Positions 18,073 through 29,500 of a DNA stretch of 64,000 nucleotides are shown piece after piece. Under the pieces are notes generated by a model. That model saw nothing but the letters and a program-made list of their open reading frames with translations. It was not told where the DNA came from and made no database searches. The stretch spans positions 1-64,000 of the forward strand of contig NHFY01000034.1 of assembly GCA_002170165.1 (NCBI GenBank). Reading direction: 5' to 3'. The DNA is from Flavobacteriales bacterium TMED123 (lineage in GTDB: Bacteria > Bacteroidota > Bacteroidia > Flavobacteriales > BACL11). The translations under genes were made by a program, and so were the position numbers. How positions within the stretch are numbered: the stretch's first letter is position 1; each line of letters starts with the position of its first letter.

Positions 18073-19260
18073 ATGGCAAAAGAAAATTTTAATCGTACCA
18101 AGCCACATTTAAATATTGGTACTATTGGTCATGTTGACCATGGAAAAACAACTTTGACTGCAGCAATTACAAAAGTCTTGTCAGACAAAGGATTAGCTCA
18201 GGCAGCAGCTTTTGATTCAATTGACAATGCTCCTGAAGAAAAAGAAAGAGGAATTACAATTAATACTGCTCATGTTGAGTATGAAACTGACAATAGACAT
18301 TATGCTCACGTAGATTGTCCAGGTCACGCGGATTATGTAAAAAACATGGTAACTGGTGCAGCTCAAATGGATGGAGCCATATTAGTATGTGCTGCAACTG
18401 ATGGTCCTATGCCACAAACAAGAGAACACATCTTATTAGGAAGACAAGTTGGTATTCCTAGAATAGTAGTGTTTTTGAACAAAGCGGATATGGTAGATGA
18501 TGAGGAATTACTTGAGTTGGTAGATATGGAAGTAAGAGAATTACTTTCATTCTATGAATATGATGGTGATAATACTCCTGTAATTACAGGATCTGCTCTT
18601 GGCGCTTTGAACGGAGAAGCTGAGTGGGTAGAGAAAATCGGTGAACTTATGGATGCAGTTGATGCTTACATAGAGGAGCCTGTTAGAGATAATGAAAAGC
18701 CATTCTTGATGCCAATAGAAGATGTATTCACTATTACTGGTAGAGGTACTGTTGCTACTGGAAGAATTGAAACAGGAGTTGCAAATACTGCTGATTCTGT
18801 AGATATTATCGGAATGGGAGCAGAGAAATTAGCTTCTACAATTACAGGTGTTGAGATGTTTAGAAAAATTCTAGATAGAGGTGAAGCGGGTGATAATGTT
18901 GGTATCTTATTAAGAGGAATTGAGAAGACTGATATAAGAAGAGGAATGGTAATTTGTAAACCGGGATCTGTTACTCCTCATACTAAGTTTAAAGCTGAGG
19001 TTTATATCTTGAAGAAAGAAGAGGGTGGTAGACATACTCCATTCCACAACAATTACAGACCCCAATTTTATTTGAGAACTACTGATGTAACTGGAGAAAT
19101 TCAATTACCTGAAGGAACTGAAATGGTAATGCCAGGTGATAACTTAACAATTACTGTTGAGTTGATTAATGCAGTTGCAATGAGTGAAGGATTGCGTTTT
19201 GCAATTAGAGAAGGAGGAAGAACTGTAGGTGCGGGACAAATTACTTCAATAGTTGAGTAA
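18073..19260 (+). CDS. tuf: Elongation factor Tu
   Basis: GTPase that delivers aminoacyl-tRNA to the ribosome, 395 residues. G1 motif G-H-V-D-H-G-K-T is at 19-26; D-C-P-G-H (G3) and N-K-A-D (G4) are intact, as are the effector segment R-G-I-T-I-N and domains 2 and 3. It lies between a tRNA cluster and tRNA-Trp-secE, the usual bacterial order, and is probably read from the promoter before the tRNAs. Confidence 0.99.
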   Translation: MAKENFNRTKPHLNIGTIGHVDHGKTTLTAAITKVLSDKGLAQAAAFDSIDNAPEEKERGITINTAHVEYETDNRHYAHVDCPGHADYVKNMVTGAAQMDGAILVCAATDGPMPQTREHILLGRQVGIPRIVVFLNKADMVDDEELLELVDMEVRELLSFYEYDGDNTPVITGSALGALNGEAEWVEKIGELMDAVDAYIEEPVRDNEKPFLMPIEDVFTITGRGTVATGRIETGVANTADSVDIIGMGAEKLASTITGVEMFRKILDRGEAGDNVGILLRGIEKTDIRRGMVICKPGSVTPHTKFKAEVYILKKEEGGRHTPFHNNYRPQFYLRTTDVTGEIQLPEGTEMVMPGDNLTITVELINAVAMSEGLRFAIREGGRTVGAGQITSIVE

Positions 19261-19274
19261 TACATAGTTTAATC

Positions 19275-19311
19275 AGCAATAAAGGAAGGTGATATTTACC
19301 TTCCTATTGCT
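19275..19311 (+). other. Long bulged hairpin between tuf and tRNA-Trp
   Basis: AGCAATA (19275-19281), a 2-nt AA bulge and GGAAGGT (19284-19290) pair with ACCTTCC (19298-19304) and TATTGCT (19305-19311) around a 7-nt loop. It has 14 base pairs and no following T tract, so it is not a standard terminator. It ends 6 nt before tRNA-Trp, consistent with a processing or RNA-stability element (inference). Confidence 0.6.
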
Positions 19312-19317
19312 GTATAA

Positions 19318-19390
19318 ACGGGTGTAGCTCAATTGGTAGAGTAGTGGTCTCCAAAACCATTGGCTGGGAGTTCGAGTCTCTCCACCCGTG
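19318..19390 (+). tRNA. tRNA-Trp (anticodon CCA)
   Basis: Acceptor ACGGGTG/CACCCGT, anticodon loop CTCCAAA (anticodon CCA) on stem GTGGT/ACCAT, T-loop TTCGAGT and discriminator G, as expected for tRNA-Trp. It lies between tuf and secE. Confidence 0.96.
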
Positions 19391-19406
19391 CAAAAGAGAA
19401 AAAAGA

Positions 19407-19601
19407 GTGATAAAGATAGGTTCATATATAAAAGAGTCGGTAGACGAGTTGTTACATAAAGTAAGTTGGCCAACATGGTCAGAATTACAAAATAGTGGGA
19501 TAGTGGTTGCAATTGCAACTGTCATTATTTCATTACTTGTTTATTTTATGGATACTATATTTAGTAGTTTGATGAAAGTATTTTATGATTTCTTTGCTTA
19601 A
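19407..19601 (+). CDS. secE: Preprotein translocase subunit SecE
   Basis: Small subunit of the SecYEG channel. With a GTG start at 19407 it has 64 residues: an amphipathic helix with the conserved K-V-S-W-P-T-W motif (about 18-24), then a single transmembrane helix (about 32-52). An ATG-initiated extension in the same frame runs back into tRNA-Trp and is rejected. It is directly followed by nusG, the usual order. Confidence 0.93.
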   Translation: MIKIGSYIKESVDELLHKVSWPTWSELQNSGIVVAIATVIISLLVYFMDTIFSSLMKVFYDFFA

Positions 19602-19604
19602 AAG

Positions 19605-20162
19605 ATGATGGAAGAACAGGCAGTACAGCATAAATGGTATGTGGTCAGAGTAAAGGGAGGCCAAGAAAAGAAAATCAGTACTTATATTGAAAAGGAGGTA
19701 AATCGACTCAATTGGAATGATTTTGTTACTCAAATTTTGGTACCAACAGAGAAGGTTTTCCAAATTAGAAAAGGTAAAAAGGTGAGCAAAGAACGTAATT
19801 TCTTTCCAGGATATGTATTGATTGAGGCAAACTTGGTTGGTGAGATTTCACACACATTAAGAGCATTGCCGGGTGTTTTTGGTTTTTTGGGTGAGAAAAA
19901 AGGAGGAGAACCAATTCCTATGAGACAGTCGGAGATTAATAGGATTTTAGGAAAAGTCGATGAGATGTCTCTAAGCGACGAGCACATAAATATTCCGTTT
20001 GTAGTTGGAGAAACTGTAAAAGTGATTGATGGACCATTTAATAGTTTCCATGCTGAGATTGAGGGGATTGATGAACAAAAGAAAAAATTAAAATTAGTCG
20101 TAAAAATATTTGGAAGAAAAACTCCATTGGAGTTAAATTTCATGCAAGTAGAAAAAGTATAA
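19605..20162 (+). CDS. nusG: Transcription termination/antitermination protein NusG
   Basis: Binds RNA polymerase and couples it to Rho or ribosomes. The 185-residue protein has an N-terminal NGN domain (W-Y-V-V-R-V-K-G-G-Q-E-K-K near residue 11, F-F-P-G-Y-V-L-I near 65) and a C-terminal KOW domain (G-E-T-V-K-V-I-D-G-P-F near 137). Either of the first two ATGs could serve. It is 3 bp downstream of secE and 3 bp upstream of rplK. Confidence 0.97.
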   Translation: MMEEQAVQHKWYVVRVKGGQEKKISTYIEKEVNRLNWNDFVTQILVPTEKVFQIRKGKKVSKERNFFPGYVLIEANLVGEISHTLRALPGVFGFLGEKKGGEPIPMRQSEINRILGKVDEMSLSDEHINIPFVVGETVKVIDGPFNSFHAEIEGIDEQKKKLKLVVKIFGRKTPLELNFMQVEKV

Positions 20163-20165
20163 AAT

Positions 20166-20606
20166 ATGGCAAAAGAAGTTACTGGAATTATTAAGTTACA
20201 AATTAGGGGTGGAGCAGCTAATCCTGCGCCTCCAGTAGGTCCTGCATTAGGAGCAAAAGGTGTGAATATTATGGAGTTCTGTAAGCAATTCAATGCAAGA
20301 ACGCAAGATAAGCCAGGAAAAATTGTCCCAGTTGAGATTACAGTATTTGCAGACAAATCTTTTGAATTTATTATTAAAACAGCTCCTGCTGCTGCGCAGC
20401 TTCTAGAAGCTGCGAAAAAGAAAAAAGGATCAGGAGAACCGAATAGACAAAAAGTTGGAACTGTAAGCTGGGATCAAATAAGAGTAATAGCTGAAGATAA
20501 GATGGCTGATTTAAATGCATTTAAGTTAGAATCAGCAATGCTTATGGTTGCAGGAACTGCTAGAAGTATGGGTTTAAAAGTACAAGGAACAGCTCCAATA
20601 AAATAA
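20166..20606 (+). CDS. rplK: 50S ribosomal protein L11
   Basis: Component of the GTPase-associated centre. The 146-residue protein has the conserved Pro-rich N-terminal segment ([12 protein letters not shown], about 17-28) and the C-terminal rRNA-binding region ending [10 protein letters not shown]. Unusually, the next gene is a cold-shock gene rather than rplA. Confidence 0.98.
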   Translation: MAKEVTGIIKLQIRGGAANPAPPVGPALGAKGVNIMEFCKQFNARTQDKPGKIVPVEITVFADKSFEFIIKTAPAAAQLLEAAKKKKGSGEPNRQKVGTVSWDQIRVIAEDKMADLNAFKLESAMLMVAGTARSMGLKVQGTAPIK

Positions 20607-20644
20607 AAAATTAACAATTAAAAATTAACAATTAAAAATTAACA
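20606..20644. repeat. Tandem 14-bp AT-rich repeat, about 2.8 copies
   Basis: The unit AAAAATTAACAATT occurs twice in full plus a partial third copy between rplK and the cold-shock gene. A related ATTAACAATT lies just before rplA (near 20896-20906). It could shape an unstructured leader or have arisen by slippage. Confidence 0.75.
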
Positions 20645-20657
20645 AAAACAAACAATT

Positions 20658-20858
20658 ATGGAAGGTACAGTAAAATGGTTTAATGCTAGTAAAGGTTACG
20701 GATTCATTGAAGGTGAAGATGGAACGGATTATTTCGCACATTTTGGAGAGATCCAATCTGAAGGTTTTAAAACATTAAAAGAAGGACAATCCGTTACTTT
20801 TGAAGTAGCAGATGGTGAAAAAGGTCCTGTAGCAAAGAATATAGTAGCTGCTGCTTAG
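20658..20858 (+). CDS. Cold-shock domain protein (CspA-like)
   Basis: Single cold-shock domain of 66 residues that binds single-stranded RNA/DNA. RNP1 is K-G-Y-G-F-I-E (about 12-18). RNP2 is degenerate: D-Y-F-A-H-F instead of the usual V-F-V-H-x-S. The N-terminus E-G-T-V-K-W-F-N and the end G-P-x-A-x-N-I are typical. It lies between rplK and rplA, two genes that are normally adjacent, with 51-bp AT-rich gaps on both sides. Confidence 0.93.
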   Translation: MEGTVKWFNASKGYGFIEGEDGTDYFAHFGEIQSEGFKTLKEGQSVTFEVADGEKGPVAKNIVAAA

Positions 20859-20909
20859 ATACAAAATATAGTAGTCAGTTACTTAACCACTTTAAATTAA
20901 CAATTTAAG

Positions 20910-21599
20910 ATGAGTAAGTTAAGTAAAAAAAGAAAGGCTAGTTTTGAAAGTCTGGATACAACTGTAAGTTATAGTGTTCAGGAGGCTGCTGATATTGTTA
21001 AAAAAACAGCTCCTGAAAATTTTGATGCTTCAGTTGACATGGCTATTCGACTAGGTGTAGATCCAAAACAGGCTAACCAGATGGTAAGAGGTGTGGTTAC
21101 ACTTCCTCATGGTACTGGTAAAGATTTAAAAGTCTTAGCGCTTGTAACTCCTGACAAAGAAGCTGAGGCAAAAGATGCTGGTGCAGATTTTGTTGGTTTA
21201 GATGAGTATATTGAAAAAATCAAAGGAGGATGGACTGATGTTGATGTTATCATTACCATGCCAGCTGTGATGGGAAAAATTGGTGCTTTAGGTAGGGTGC
21301 TTGGTCCAAGAGGATTGATGCCAAATCCAAAATCAGGAACGGTAAGCAATGATGTAGGTAAAGCAGTTACAGATGTGAAAAAAGGTAAAATTGACTTTAA
21401 AGTTGATAAAAATGGTATTGTACATGCTGCTGTTGGTAAAACATCATTTGACGCACAAAAGCTTGCAGAAAACTCTGAAGAGCTGATTCAAACTATTGTG
21501 AAGCTGAAACCATCTTCAGCAAAAGGAACTTATATTAAGAGTATCTCTATCTCAAGTACTATGGGCATTGGTATTTCACTAAATACAAATGCATTTTAA
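20910..21599 (+). CDS. rplA: 50S ribosomal protein L1
   Basis: L1-stalk protein, 229 residues, and in many bacteria also a translational repressor of its own operon. Conserved segments: [21 protein letters not shown] near 125-145 and G-T-V-S-N-D-V near 148. Followed after 11 bp by rplJ. Confidence 0.98.
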   Translation: MSKLSKKRKASFESLDTTVSYSVQEAADIVKKTAPENFDASVDMAIRLGVDPKQANQMVRGVVTLPHGTGKDLKVLALVTPDKEAEAKDAGADFVGLDEYIEKIKGGWTDVDVIITMPAVMGKIGALGRVLGPRGLMPNPKSGTVSNDVGKAVTDVKKGKIDFKVDKNGIVHAAVGKTSFDAQKLAENSEELIQTIVKLKPSSAKGTYIKSISISSTMGIGISLNTNAF

Positions 21600-21610
21600 A
21601 AGATAAAAAG

Positions 21611-22132
21611 ATGACAAGAGAGGAAAAAAATAAATTTATTGATGATTTAGATATATTGTTAAGTGAGAATAAGAATTTTTACTTAGCAGATATTTCTGAT
21701 CTTACAGCAGAAGAATCTAGCGACTTAAGAAGGTTATGTTTCAAAAGAGATGTGACTTTGAAGGTTGTGAAAAATACATTGCTAAAAAAAGCAATGGAAA
21801 GAAATGATGCTGATTTTGAAGAATTTTACCAAACATTAAGTGGTAACACTTCTATTATGTTTACTGAGGTGGGTAATTCTCCAGCAAAAATTATTAAGGA
21901 TTTTAGAAAAAAACATAACAAACCTATTTTGAAAGCAGCTATTATTGAAGATTGTTTTTATTTAGGGGATGAGAATTTAGATACTTTAGTAGAGCTCAAA
22001 TCCAAACAAGAGCTTATAGGCGAGATTATCACCTTATTACAATCTCCAGCTAAGAATGTAATTTCATCATTACAGTCTGGCGGAAATAAATTATCAGGTA
22101 TTATTAAGGCTTTAGCCGAAAGAGAATCTTAA
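21611..22132 (+). CDS. rplJ: 50S ribosomal protein L10
   Basis: Base of the L7/L12 stalk, 173 residues. The N-terminal domain contains L-T-A-E-E-S-S-D-L-R-R, V-K-N-T-L-L-K-K-A near 57 and the S-G-N-T-S-I-M-F segment near 78. The C-terminal helix that carries L12 dimers is present. Followed by rplL after 68 bp. Confidence 0.97.
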   Translation: MTREEKNKFIDDLDILLSENKNFYLADISDLTAEESSDLRRLCFKRDVTLKVVKNTLLKKAMERNDADFEEFYQTLSGNTSIMFTEVGNSPAKIIKDFRKKHNKPILKAAIIEDCFYLGDENLDTLVELKSKQELIGEIITLLQSPAKNVISSLQSGGNKLSGIIKALAERES

Positions 22133-22200
22133 TTGAGAATAAAAAAGAATGCTTCCAACATTTATAATTAACCAAAGTTGAACAATTAAAATAAAATAAA

Positions 22201-22578
22201 ATGGCAGAACTAAAAGAATTTGCAGAGCAGTTAGTGAATTTATCAGTAAAAGAGGTAAACGAACTAGCTAACATATTGAAAGAGGAGTATGGCATTGAGC
22301 CTGCTGCTGCAGCTGTTGCAGTTGCTGGTCCAGTAGCTGGAGGAGGTGAAGAAGCTGGTGACGAGAAGTCAGAATTTGATGTAATCCTAAAAGCTGCAGG
22401 TGGTTCTAAATTAGCAGTAGTTAAATTAGTAAAAGAACTTACTGGATTAGGACTAAAAGAAGCTAAAGACATTGTTGATAGTGCACCAAAAGCAGTTAAA
22501 GAAGGTGTCGCTAAAGACGAAGCAGAAGCTTTGAAAACCCAGCTTGAAGAAGCAGGTGCTGAGGTAGAATTAAAATAA
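22201..22578 (+). CDS. rplL: 50S ribosomal protein L7/L12
   Basis: Stalk protein that recruits translational GTPases, 125 residues. N-terminal dimerisation helices (about 1-33) are followed by an Ala/Gly/Val-rich hinge (about 36-52). The globular domain contains [22 protein letters not shown] and G-L-G-L-K-E-A-K, and ends E-A-G-A-E-V-E-L-K. Confidence 0.98.
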   Translation: MAELKEFAEQLVNLSVKEVNELANILKEEYGIEPAAAAVAVAGPVAGGGEEAGDEKSEFDVILKAAGGSKLAVVKLVKELTGLGLKEAKDIVDSAPKAVKEGVAKDEAEALKTQLEEAGAEVELK

Positions 22579-22596
22579 TTCTTCTCACAACATAAA

Positions 22597-22642
22597 GGTT
22601 CAGACTTTATAGTAATATAAAGTCTGAGCCATTTCGTTTTTT
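22597..22642 (+). terminator. Attenuator-like hairpin between rplL and rpoB
   Basis: GGTTCAGACTTTAT (22597-22610) pairs with ATAAAGTCTGAGCC (22617-22630): 14 bp with one G-T pair and a 6-nt loop, followed after a few bases by TTTTTT (22637-22642). The stem is strong but the T run is offset, so partial termination or an RNase III-type processing site is more likely than a full stop. Confidence 0.6.
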
Positions 22643-22677
22643 AATACAACCGTTTTTTTAATTAAAAAGTTACTTCC

Positions 22678-25600
22678 TTGACCAAGACTAATAATTCAGA
22701 AAGAATAAATTTCGCATCCATAGGAAATCAGATAGATTATCCAGATTTTTTAGACATACAATTAGAGACATTCAACAATTTCTTCCAATTAGGTACCACA
22801 AGTGAAGAAAGAAAGAAAGAGGGCCTTTATGAAACCTTTGATGGTATTTTCCCAATTACAGATTCTAGAAATAATTTTATTCTAGAATTCATTGATTATA
22901 CCATAGACCCTCCAAGATATTCCATTGAAGAATGTATAAGCAGAGGACTTACTTATAAAGTGCCTTTAAAAGTAAAATTAAAGCTTTATTGCACAGATGA
23001 GGATCATGAAGATTTTGAAACTATAATACAAGATGTATATTTTGGCAATGTGCCATATATGACACCAAAAGGTACTTTTGTTATTAATGGTGCAGAAAGA
23101 GTTATTGTTTCTCAATTACATAGGTCGCCAGGTGTATTTTTTGGCCAAAGCTTTCATGCTAATGGCACTAAATTGTATTCTGCAAGAGTAATACCATTCA
23201 AAGGTTCTTGGATAGAATTTGCTACTGATATCAATAATGTGATGTTTGCATATATTGATAGAAAAAAGAAATTACCTGTTACTACTCTGCTTAGAGCTAT
23301 TGGCTATGAAAGCGATAGAGATATCTTACAAATTTTTGATTTGGCAGATGAAGAAAAAGTAACAAAAAGCGGCTTGAAAAGATTGGTAGGTAGAAGATTA
23401 GCTGCAAGAGTTTTAAAGTCATGGATTGAAGATTTTGTAGATGAAGATACAGGTGAGTTGGTTTCTATTGAAAGAAATGAAGTGATTATTGATAGAGAGG
23501 TTGTGTTGGAAAAGGAACATATCGATCAGATTGTAGATTCTGGTTCTGCAACTATTCTTTTGCATAAAGAAAATGCTAATGTTTCAGATCATGCACTTAT
23601 CTACAATACCCTTCAAAAAGATCCAACTAACTCAGAGAAAGAAGCGGTTGAATACATTTATCGTCAATTAAGAAGTGCTGAGCCACCAGATGAAGATACG
23701 GCAAGGAGCGTGATTGATAAGTTATTTTTCTCAGATCAAAGATATAGTTTAGGTCATGTTGGTAGATATAGAATCAACAAACGATTAGGTGTTGATGTGC
23801 CAGAAACTAAACAAGTTTTAACCAATGAAGATATCGTTTCTATCATTCAAAACTTGATTGAATTGGTAAATTCAAAAACTGATGTAGATGATATTGATCA
23901 TTTATCAAACAGAAGGGTAAGAACAGTTGGTGAGCAATTGGCAAGTCAGTTTTTTGTGGGATTAAACAGGATGGCGCGTACCATCAGGGAAAGAATGAAT
24001 GTTAGAGATAATGAGGTTTTTACCCCACTTGACTTAATCAATGCTAAAACACTTTCTTCTGTAATTAATTCCTTCTTTGGAACTTCTCAGCTTTCTCAGT
24101 TTATGGACCAAACCAATCCACTTGCTGAGGTTACACATAAAAGAAGGGTTTCTGCATTAGGTCCTGGCGGATTATCAAGGGAAAGAGCAGGATTTGAGGT
24201 GCGTGACGTACATTACACACACTATGGGAGATTATGCCCTATCGAAACGCCTGAGGGGCCAAACATTGGACTTATTTCTTCTTTATGTGTTTATGCTAAA
24301 ATTAACGATTTAGGTTTTATTGAAACACCTTATCGCCCAGTTGAAAATGGTGTAGTACAAGTAGATAAAGAACCAATTTATATGAATGCGGAGGATGAGG
24401 AGAATCAACTCATTGCTCAAGCGAATGCGCCAATCAATGATGATGGTAAATTCAAAAATAGAAGAATTAAATCAAGATTAGAAGCAGATTATCCAGTGGT
24501 AGCGCCAAAAGAGGTTAAGCTTATGGATGTTGCCCCTAATCAGATTGCATCTATTGCGGCATCACTTATTCCATTCCTAGAGCATGATGATGCAAATAGG
24601 GCTTTGATGGGATCTAATATGATGCGTCAAGCAGTTCCGCTTTTACAAACAGATGCACCTATAGTAGGTACCGGTCTAGAACCTCATGTTGCTAGAGATT
24701 CCAGAGTATTAATTAATGCTGAAGGAAATGGTGTTGTAGAATATGTTGATGCTTGTAAGATTAAGGTACGCTATAATTATTCTGCTGAAGAAAAGTTAAT
24801 GGTTTTTGATGATGAATTAAAAACCTATGAATTGACAAAATTCAAAAAGACAAATCAAAATACTTGTATGAATATTATGCCTATTGTTAAAGTGGGTGAC
24901 AAAATCAAAAAAGGGCAAGTACTTTGTGAGGGTTATGCTACTCAAAATGGAGAGTTAGCGATTGGGAGAAACTTAAAAGTTGCCTTCATGCCTTGGAAAG
25001 GGTATAATTTTGAGGATGCTATTGTGCTATCAGAAAGAATAGTGCGAGAAGATTTATTCACTTCCCTACACATTGAAGAGCATAGCGTTTCTGTTCGTGA
25101 AACTAAAAGGGGTGCAGAAGAGCTTACTGCTGATATTCCAAACGTAAGTGAAGAAGCAACCAAAGATTTGGATGAATATGGAATGATCAGAATTGGGGCC
25201 CAAATCAAATCTGGTGATATCCTTATTGGTAAAATTACACCAAAAGGGGAATCTGACCCAACACCAGAAGAAAAACTTCTAAGAGCAATTTTTGGTGAAA
25301 AAGCAGGAGATGTAAAAGATGCTTCATTAAAAGCAAAACCATCTTATGAAGGTGTAGTAATTAATAAAACATTATTCTCCAAATCTATAAAAGACAAATT
25401 ATTAGCATTAAAAGATAAAGAAGCTATAGATGAATTAGAAGTTGCATTCCAAAAGGAAACTGCCAAATTGAAGAAAAAGCTGATTGATAAGCTTTATACT
25501 GTTATTGGAGGAAAGGCTTCACAAGGAGTTACTAATGTACTTGGTGAAGTTATTATTCCAAAAAGTACAAAATTCACTCAAAAATTATTGCAAGAAGTTG

Positions 25601-26487
25601 ACTTTTTGACTGTCGATACCAAAAAATGGACTACAAATTCTAAACACAATAAAATTGTAAATCAAATTTTACTTGGATATATCAAAAATTACAATGAAAT
25701 TTTTGGTGTTCATAAAAGGGATAAGTTTGCTATTACTGTTGGAGATGAATTGCCAAAAGGTGTGCTGCAATTGGCTAAGGTATTTGTAGCTAAGAAGCGA
25801 AAGATTAAAGTTGGTGATAAGTTGGCAGGAAGACATGGAAACAAGGGTATTGTAGCAAAAATTGTTCGTGATGAAGATATGCCATTCTTGGAAGATGGAA
25901 CTCCTGTAGATATCGTATTGAACCCACTAGGCGTACCATCAAGAATGAACCTTGGACAGATTTATGAAACCATTTTAGGTTGGGCTGGTCAGAAATTGGA
26001 TAAAAGGTATTTTACTCCAGTATTCGATGGCGCAAGTATTGATGATATCAATAAAGAAATGAAAGAAGCAGGATTGCCAGAGTTTGGAGAAACCTATTTG
26101 TATGATGGAGGGACAGGAGAAAGATTCGATCAGCCTGCAACAGTTGGTGTTATCTACATGCTTAAGTTAGGTCACCTGATTGATGATAAGATGCATGCGC
26201 GTTCCATTGGCCCTTATTCTCTTATTACACAACAACCGCTTGGTGGTAAAGCACAGTTTGGAGGCCAAAGGTTAGGAGAGATGGAAGTGTGGGCACTAGA
26301 AGGATATGGGGCATCCAATATTCTACAAGAAATGCTTACATTAAAATCAGATGATGTGATTGGAAGAGCTAAAGCATACGAAGCGATTGTTAAAGGAAAT
26401 CCATTGCCAAAGGCAGGAATTCCCGAATCGTTCAATGTATTGTTGCACGAGCTTAACGGATTAGGATTAAAAGTATCTTTTGAATAA
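22678..26487 (+). CDS. rpoB: DNA-directed RNA polymerase subunit beta
   Basis: Catalytic-core beta subunit, 1269 residues. The start is a TTG (22678): the N-terminal E-R-I-N-F-A-S and Y-P-D-F-L-D-I-Q segments are intact from that codon and no in-frame ATG lies nearby. The rifampicin region is recognisable near 470-530 ([26 protein letters not shown]). The C-terminal K-L-x-x-R-H-G-N-K-G and [10 protein letters not shown] segments are also present. It reads in one operon with rpoC after 16 bp. Confidence 0.98.
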   Translation: MTKTNNSERINFASIGNQIDYPDFLDIQLETFNNFFQLGTTSEERKKEGLYETFDGIFPITDSRNNFILEFIDYTIDPPRYSIEECISRGLTYKVPLKVKLKLYCTDEDHEDFETIIQDVYFGNVPYMTPKGTFVINGAERVIVSQLHRSPGVFFGQSFHANGTKLYSARVIPFKGSWIEFATDINNVMFAYIDRKKKLPVTTLLRAIGYESDRDILQIFDLADEEKVTKSGLKRLVGRRLAARVLKSWIEDFVDEDTGELVSIERNEVIIDREVVLEKEHIDQIVDSGSATILLHKENANVSDHALIYNTLQKDPTNSEKEAVEYIYRQLRSAEPPDEDTARSVIDKLFFSDQRYSLGHVGRYRINKRLGVDVPETKQVLTNEDIVSIIQNLIELVNSKTDVDDIDHLSNRRVRTVGEQLASQFFVGLNRMARTIRERMNVRDNEVFTPLDLINAKTLSSVINSFFGTSQLSQFMDQTNPLAEVTHKRRVSALGPGGLSRERAGFEVRDVHYTHYGRLCPIETPEGPNIGLISSLCVYAKINDLGFIETPYRPVENGVVQVDKEPIYMNAEDEENQLIAQANAPINDDGKFKNRRIKSRLEADYPVVAPKEVKLMDVAPNQIASIAASLIPFLEHDDANRALMGSNMMRQAVPLLQTDAPIVGTGLEPHVARDSRVLINAEGNGVVEYVDACKIKVRYNYSAEEKLMVFDDELKTYELTKFKKTNQNTCMNIMPIVKVGDKIKKGQVLCEGYATQNGELAIGRNLKVAFMPWKGYNFEDAIVLSERIVREDLFTSLHIEEHSVSVRETKRGAEELTADIPNVSEEATKDLDEYGMIRIGAQIKSGDILIGKITPKGESDPTPEEKLLRAIFGEKAGDVKDASLKAKPSYEGVVINKTLFSKSIKDKLLALKDKEAIDELEVAFQKETAKLKKKLIDKLYTVIGGKASQGVTNVLGEVIIPKSTKFTQKLLQEVDFLTVDTKKWTTNSKHNKIVNQILLGYIKNYNEIFGVHKRDKFAITVGDELPKGVLQLAKVFVAKKRKIKVGDKLAGRHGNKGIVAKIVRDEDMPFLEDGTPVDIVLNPLGVPSRMNLGQIYETILGWAGQKLDKRYFTPVFDGASIDDINKEMKEAGLPEFGETYLYDGGTGERFDQPATVGVIYMLKLGHLIDDKMHARSIGPYSLITQQPLGGKAQFGGQRLGEMEVWALEGYGASNILQEMLTLKSDDVIGRAKAYEAIVKGNPLPKAGIPESFNVLLHELNGLGLKVSFE

Positions 26488-26503
26488 AATATAAAAGAAA
26501 ATT

Positions 26504-29500
26504 ATGCGAAACACTAAAGATAAAACACAAGTTAAAGATTTTTCACACTTAAAAATTAGCCTTTCTTCTCCTGAAGATATTTTAGCAAAATCCCATGGGG
26601 AGGTGTTAAAGCCAGAAACCATTAATTACAGAACATACAAACCAGAGAGAGATGGGTTGTTTTGTGAAAGAATTTTTGGTCCAGTTAAAGATTTTGAATG
26701 TCATTGTGGAAAATACAAAAGAATCCGATATAGAGGAATTATATGTGATAGATGTGGTGTAGAGGTAACTGAGAAAAAGGTAAGAAGAGAAAGAGTAGGC
26801 CATATTAATTTAGTAGTTCCTGTTGCGCACATCTGGTATTTCCGTACACTACCAAATAAGATTGGCTATCTTTTAGGATTGCCTAGTAAGAAATTGGATG
26901 TGATTATCTATTACGAAAGATATGTTATTATTCAAACAGGTGTTGGCGGATTGAATGAAGAAGGTGAGCCAGTTAAAGATTTGGACTTTATTACAGAAGA
27001 AGAGTATTTGAATATATTAGATGCGCTTCCAGCAGATAATCAATATTTAGATGATGAAGATCCTAATAAGTTTATTGCAAAAATGGGTGCTGAAGCTATT
27101 TCGGATTTGCTTGCAAGAATTGATATGGATTCACTATCTTATGAGTTAAGACATAAAGCTAATACTGAAACTTCACAACAAAGAAAAACAGAAGCGCTTA
27201 AAAGATTACAAGTTGTTGAAGCTTTTCGTGAGGCTAATGCTCATACAGAAAACAGACCTGAGTGGATGGTTGTAAAGGTAGTACCTGTAACTCCTCCTGA
27301 ATTACGTCCTCTTGTTCCCCTTGATGGCGGAAGATTTGCTACTTCTGATCTGAACGATTTATACAGAAGGGTTATCATTAGAAATAACAGGTTAAAACGA
27401 TTAATGGAGATTAATGCTCCTGAGGTAATTTTAAGAAATGAGAAAAGAATGTTGCAAGAATCAGTTGATGCACTTTTTGATAACTCAAGAAAATCATCTG
27501 CTGTAAAAACAGATGGTAATAGAGCATTAAAATCTCTATCAGACAACTTAAAAGGAAAACAAGGAAGATTCCGTCAAAATCTTTTAGGGAAAAGGGTTGA
27601 TTATTCTGCTCGTTCTGTAATTGTAGTTGGTCCTAGTTTAGAGTTGCACGAATGTGGATTGCCAAAAGAAATGGCAGCTGAATTATACAAGCCATTTGTT
27701 GTAAGGAAATTAATTGAAAGAGGAATTGTAAAAACAGTTAAGTCAGCCAAAAAAATCATTGATGCAAGAGAGCCAGTTGTATGGGATATTTTAGAAAATG
27801 TGATGAAAGGACATCCTGTGTTATTAAATAGGGCTCCTACACTTCACCGTTTAGGTATCCAAGCTTTTCAGCCAAAAATGATTGAAGGTAAAGCGATTCA
27901 ATTGCACCCATTAGTTTGTACTGCATTTAATGCGGATTTTGATGGTGACCAGATGGCAGTGCATTTACCTCTTGGTACGGCAGCAATTCTAGAGGCACAA
28001 ATTTTAATGCTTGCTTCTCACAATATTTTGAATCCAGCAAATGGTGCGCCAGTTACGGTTCCATCTCAGGATATGGTACTTGGACTTTATTATATGACCA
28101 AGCAAAAGCGAACTGCTGAAGCAATAAAAGATGAAAAAGGAAAAGTAATTGAGAAAGCAATTTCAGTAAAAGGTGAGGGAATGATATTTTATTCTGCTGA
28201 AGAAGTGAAAATTGCTTATAATGAAAAAATTGTGGATTTGCATGCTATTATTAAATTAAGCGCGCAAAATAGCAAAGGTAAGAATGAGATGATTCAAACA
28301 TCTGTGGGAAGGGTATTGTTTAATGAATTCGTTCCTGCAGAAATTGGTTTTGTAGATCATTTGCTTACCAAAAAAACTTTAAGAAATATTATTGGCGATA
28401 TTTTAAGTGAATGTGGTGTTGCTAAAACAGTTGAGTTTTTAGATAATATCAAAAATATTGGTTATGAAATGGCTTTCAAAGGTGGACTTTCTTTTAATTT
28501 GGGAGATGTAATTGTTCCTGCTGAAAAAGAAGCCATGATCAAAGATGCTTATGAAAAAGTTGATGAGGTACAAGGGCATTATAATCTTGGGGTAATTACC
28601 AATAATGAAAGGTACAATCAGGTAATTGATATTTGGACAAATACCAATGCGAGATTAACAGAAACGGTAATGAGTCGTTTACAAAATGAAAGACAAGGGT
28701 TTAATTCACTTTATATGATGTTGGACTCTGGTGCAAGGGGATCGAAAGAGCAGATTCGTCAGCTTTCGGGAATGAGGGGTTTGATGGCAAAACCACAAAA
28801 GTCTGGTGATCATGGAGAGTCGATTATTGAAAATCCAATTATTACGAACTTTAGAGAAGGGTTATCTATTCTTGAGTATTTTATTTCTACTCATGGTGCA
28901 CGTAAAGGACTTGCCGATACTGCACTTAAAACGGCTGATGCTGGATACTTAACAAGAAGGTTAGTAGATGTATCTCAGGATGTTGTTATCACTGAAGAAG
29001 ATTGCGGAACGCTAAGGGGTCTGGTAACTACAGCACTAAAAAACAATGAAGATATTGTAGAGCCACTTGCAGAAAGAATTACTGGTAGGGTTTGTCTGCA
29101 TGATATTTACAATCCTTCAACTAATAAAGTGATAATAACTTCAGGAAGTGAGATAACTCAACAGGTAGCAAAAGAAATTGAACAAGCAGGCATTGAAGCT
29201 GTTGAGATTCGTTCAGCTCTTACTTGTGAAACCAAAAAAGGTATTTGTAGTAAATGTTATGGTAGAAGTTTAGCTACTTCAAAAATGGCAGAAAAAGGAG
29301 AAGCTGTTGGTGTAATTGCTGCACAATCCATTGGAGAGCCTGGTACACAGCTTACACTAAGAACTTTCCATGTTGGGGGTACTGCATCAAGAACAGCTGC
29401 TGACTCTAGTATTATCGTCAAAAATGAAGGAAAAATTGAGGTTGAAGATTTAAAAACAGTTAAAAACAAAAACGAAAGAGGAGAATTGGTAGATATTGTA

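Noticed and set aside
19344-19406. N-terminal ATG extension of secE
   Set aside because: It lies within tRNA-Trp; the GTG at 19407 gives a standard SecE.
19273-19525. Two minus-strand frames (73 and 81 codons) across tRNA-Trp and secE
   Set aside because: They are antisense to tRNA-Trp and contain the same kind of tRNA-derived peptide; no independent coding support.
19730-20356. 208-codon minus-strand frame opposite nusG and rplK
   Set aside because: It is a shadow of two highly conserved plus-strand genes; no family resemblance.
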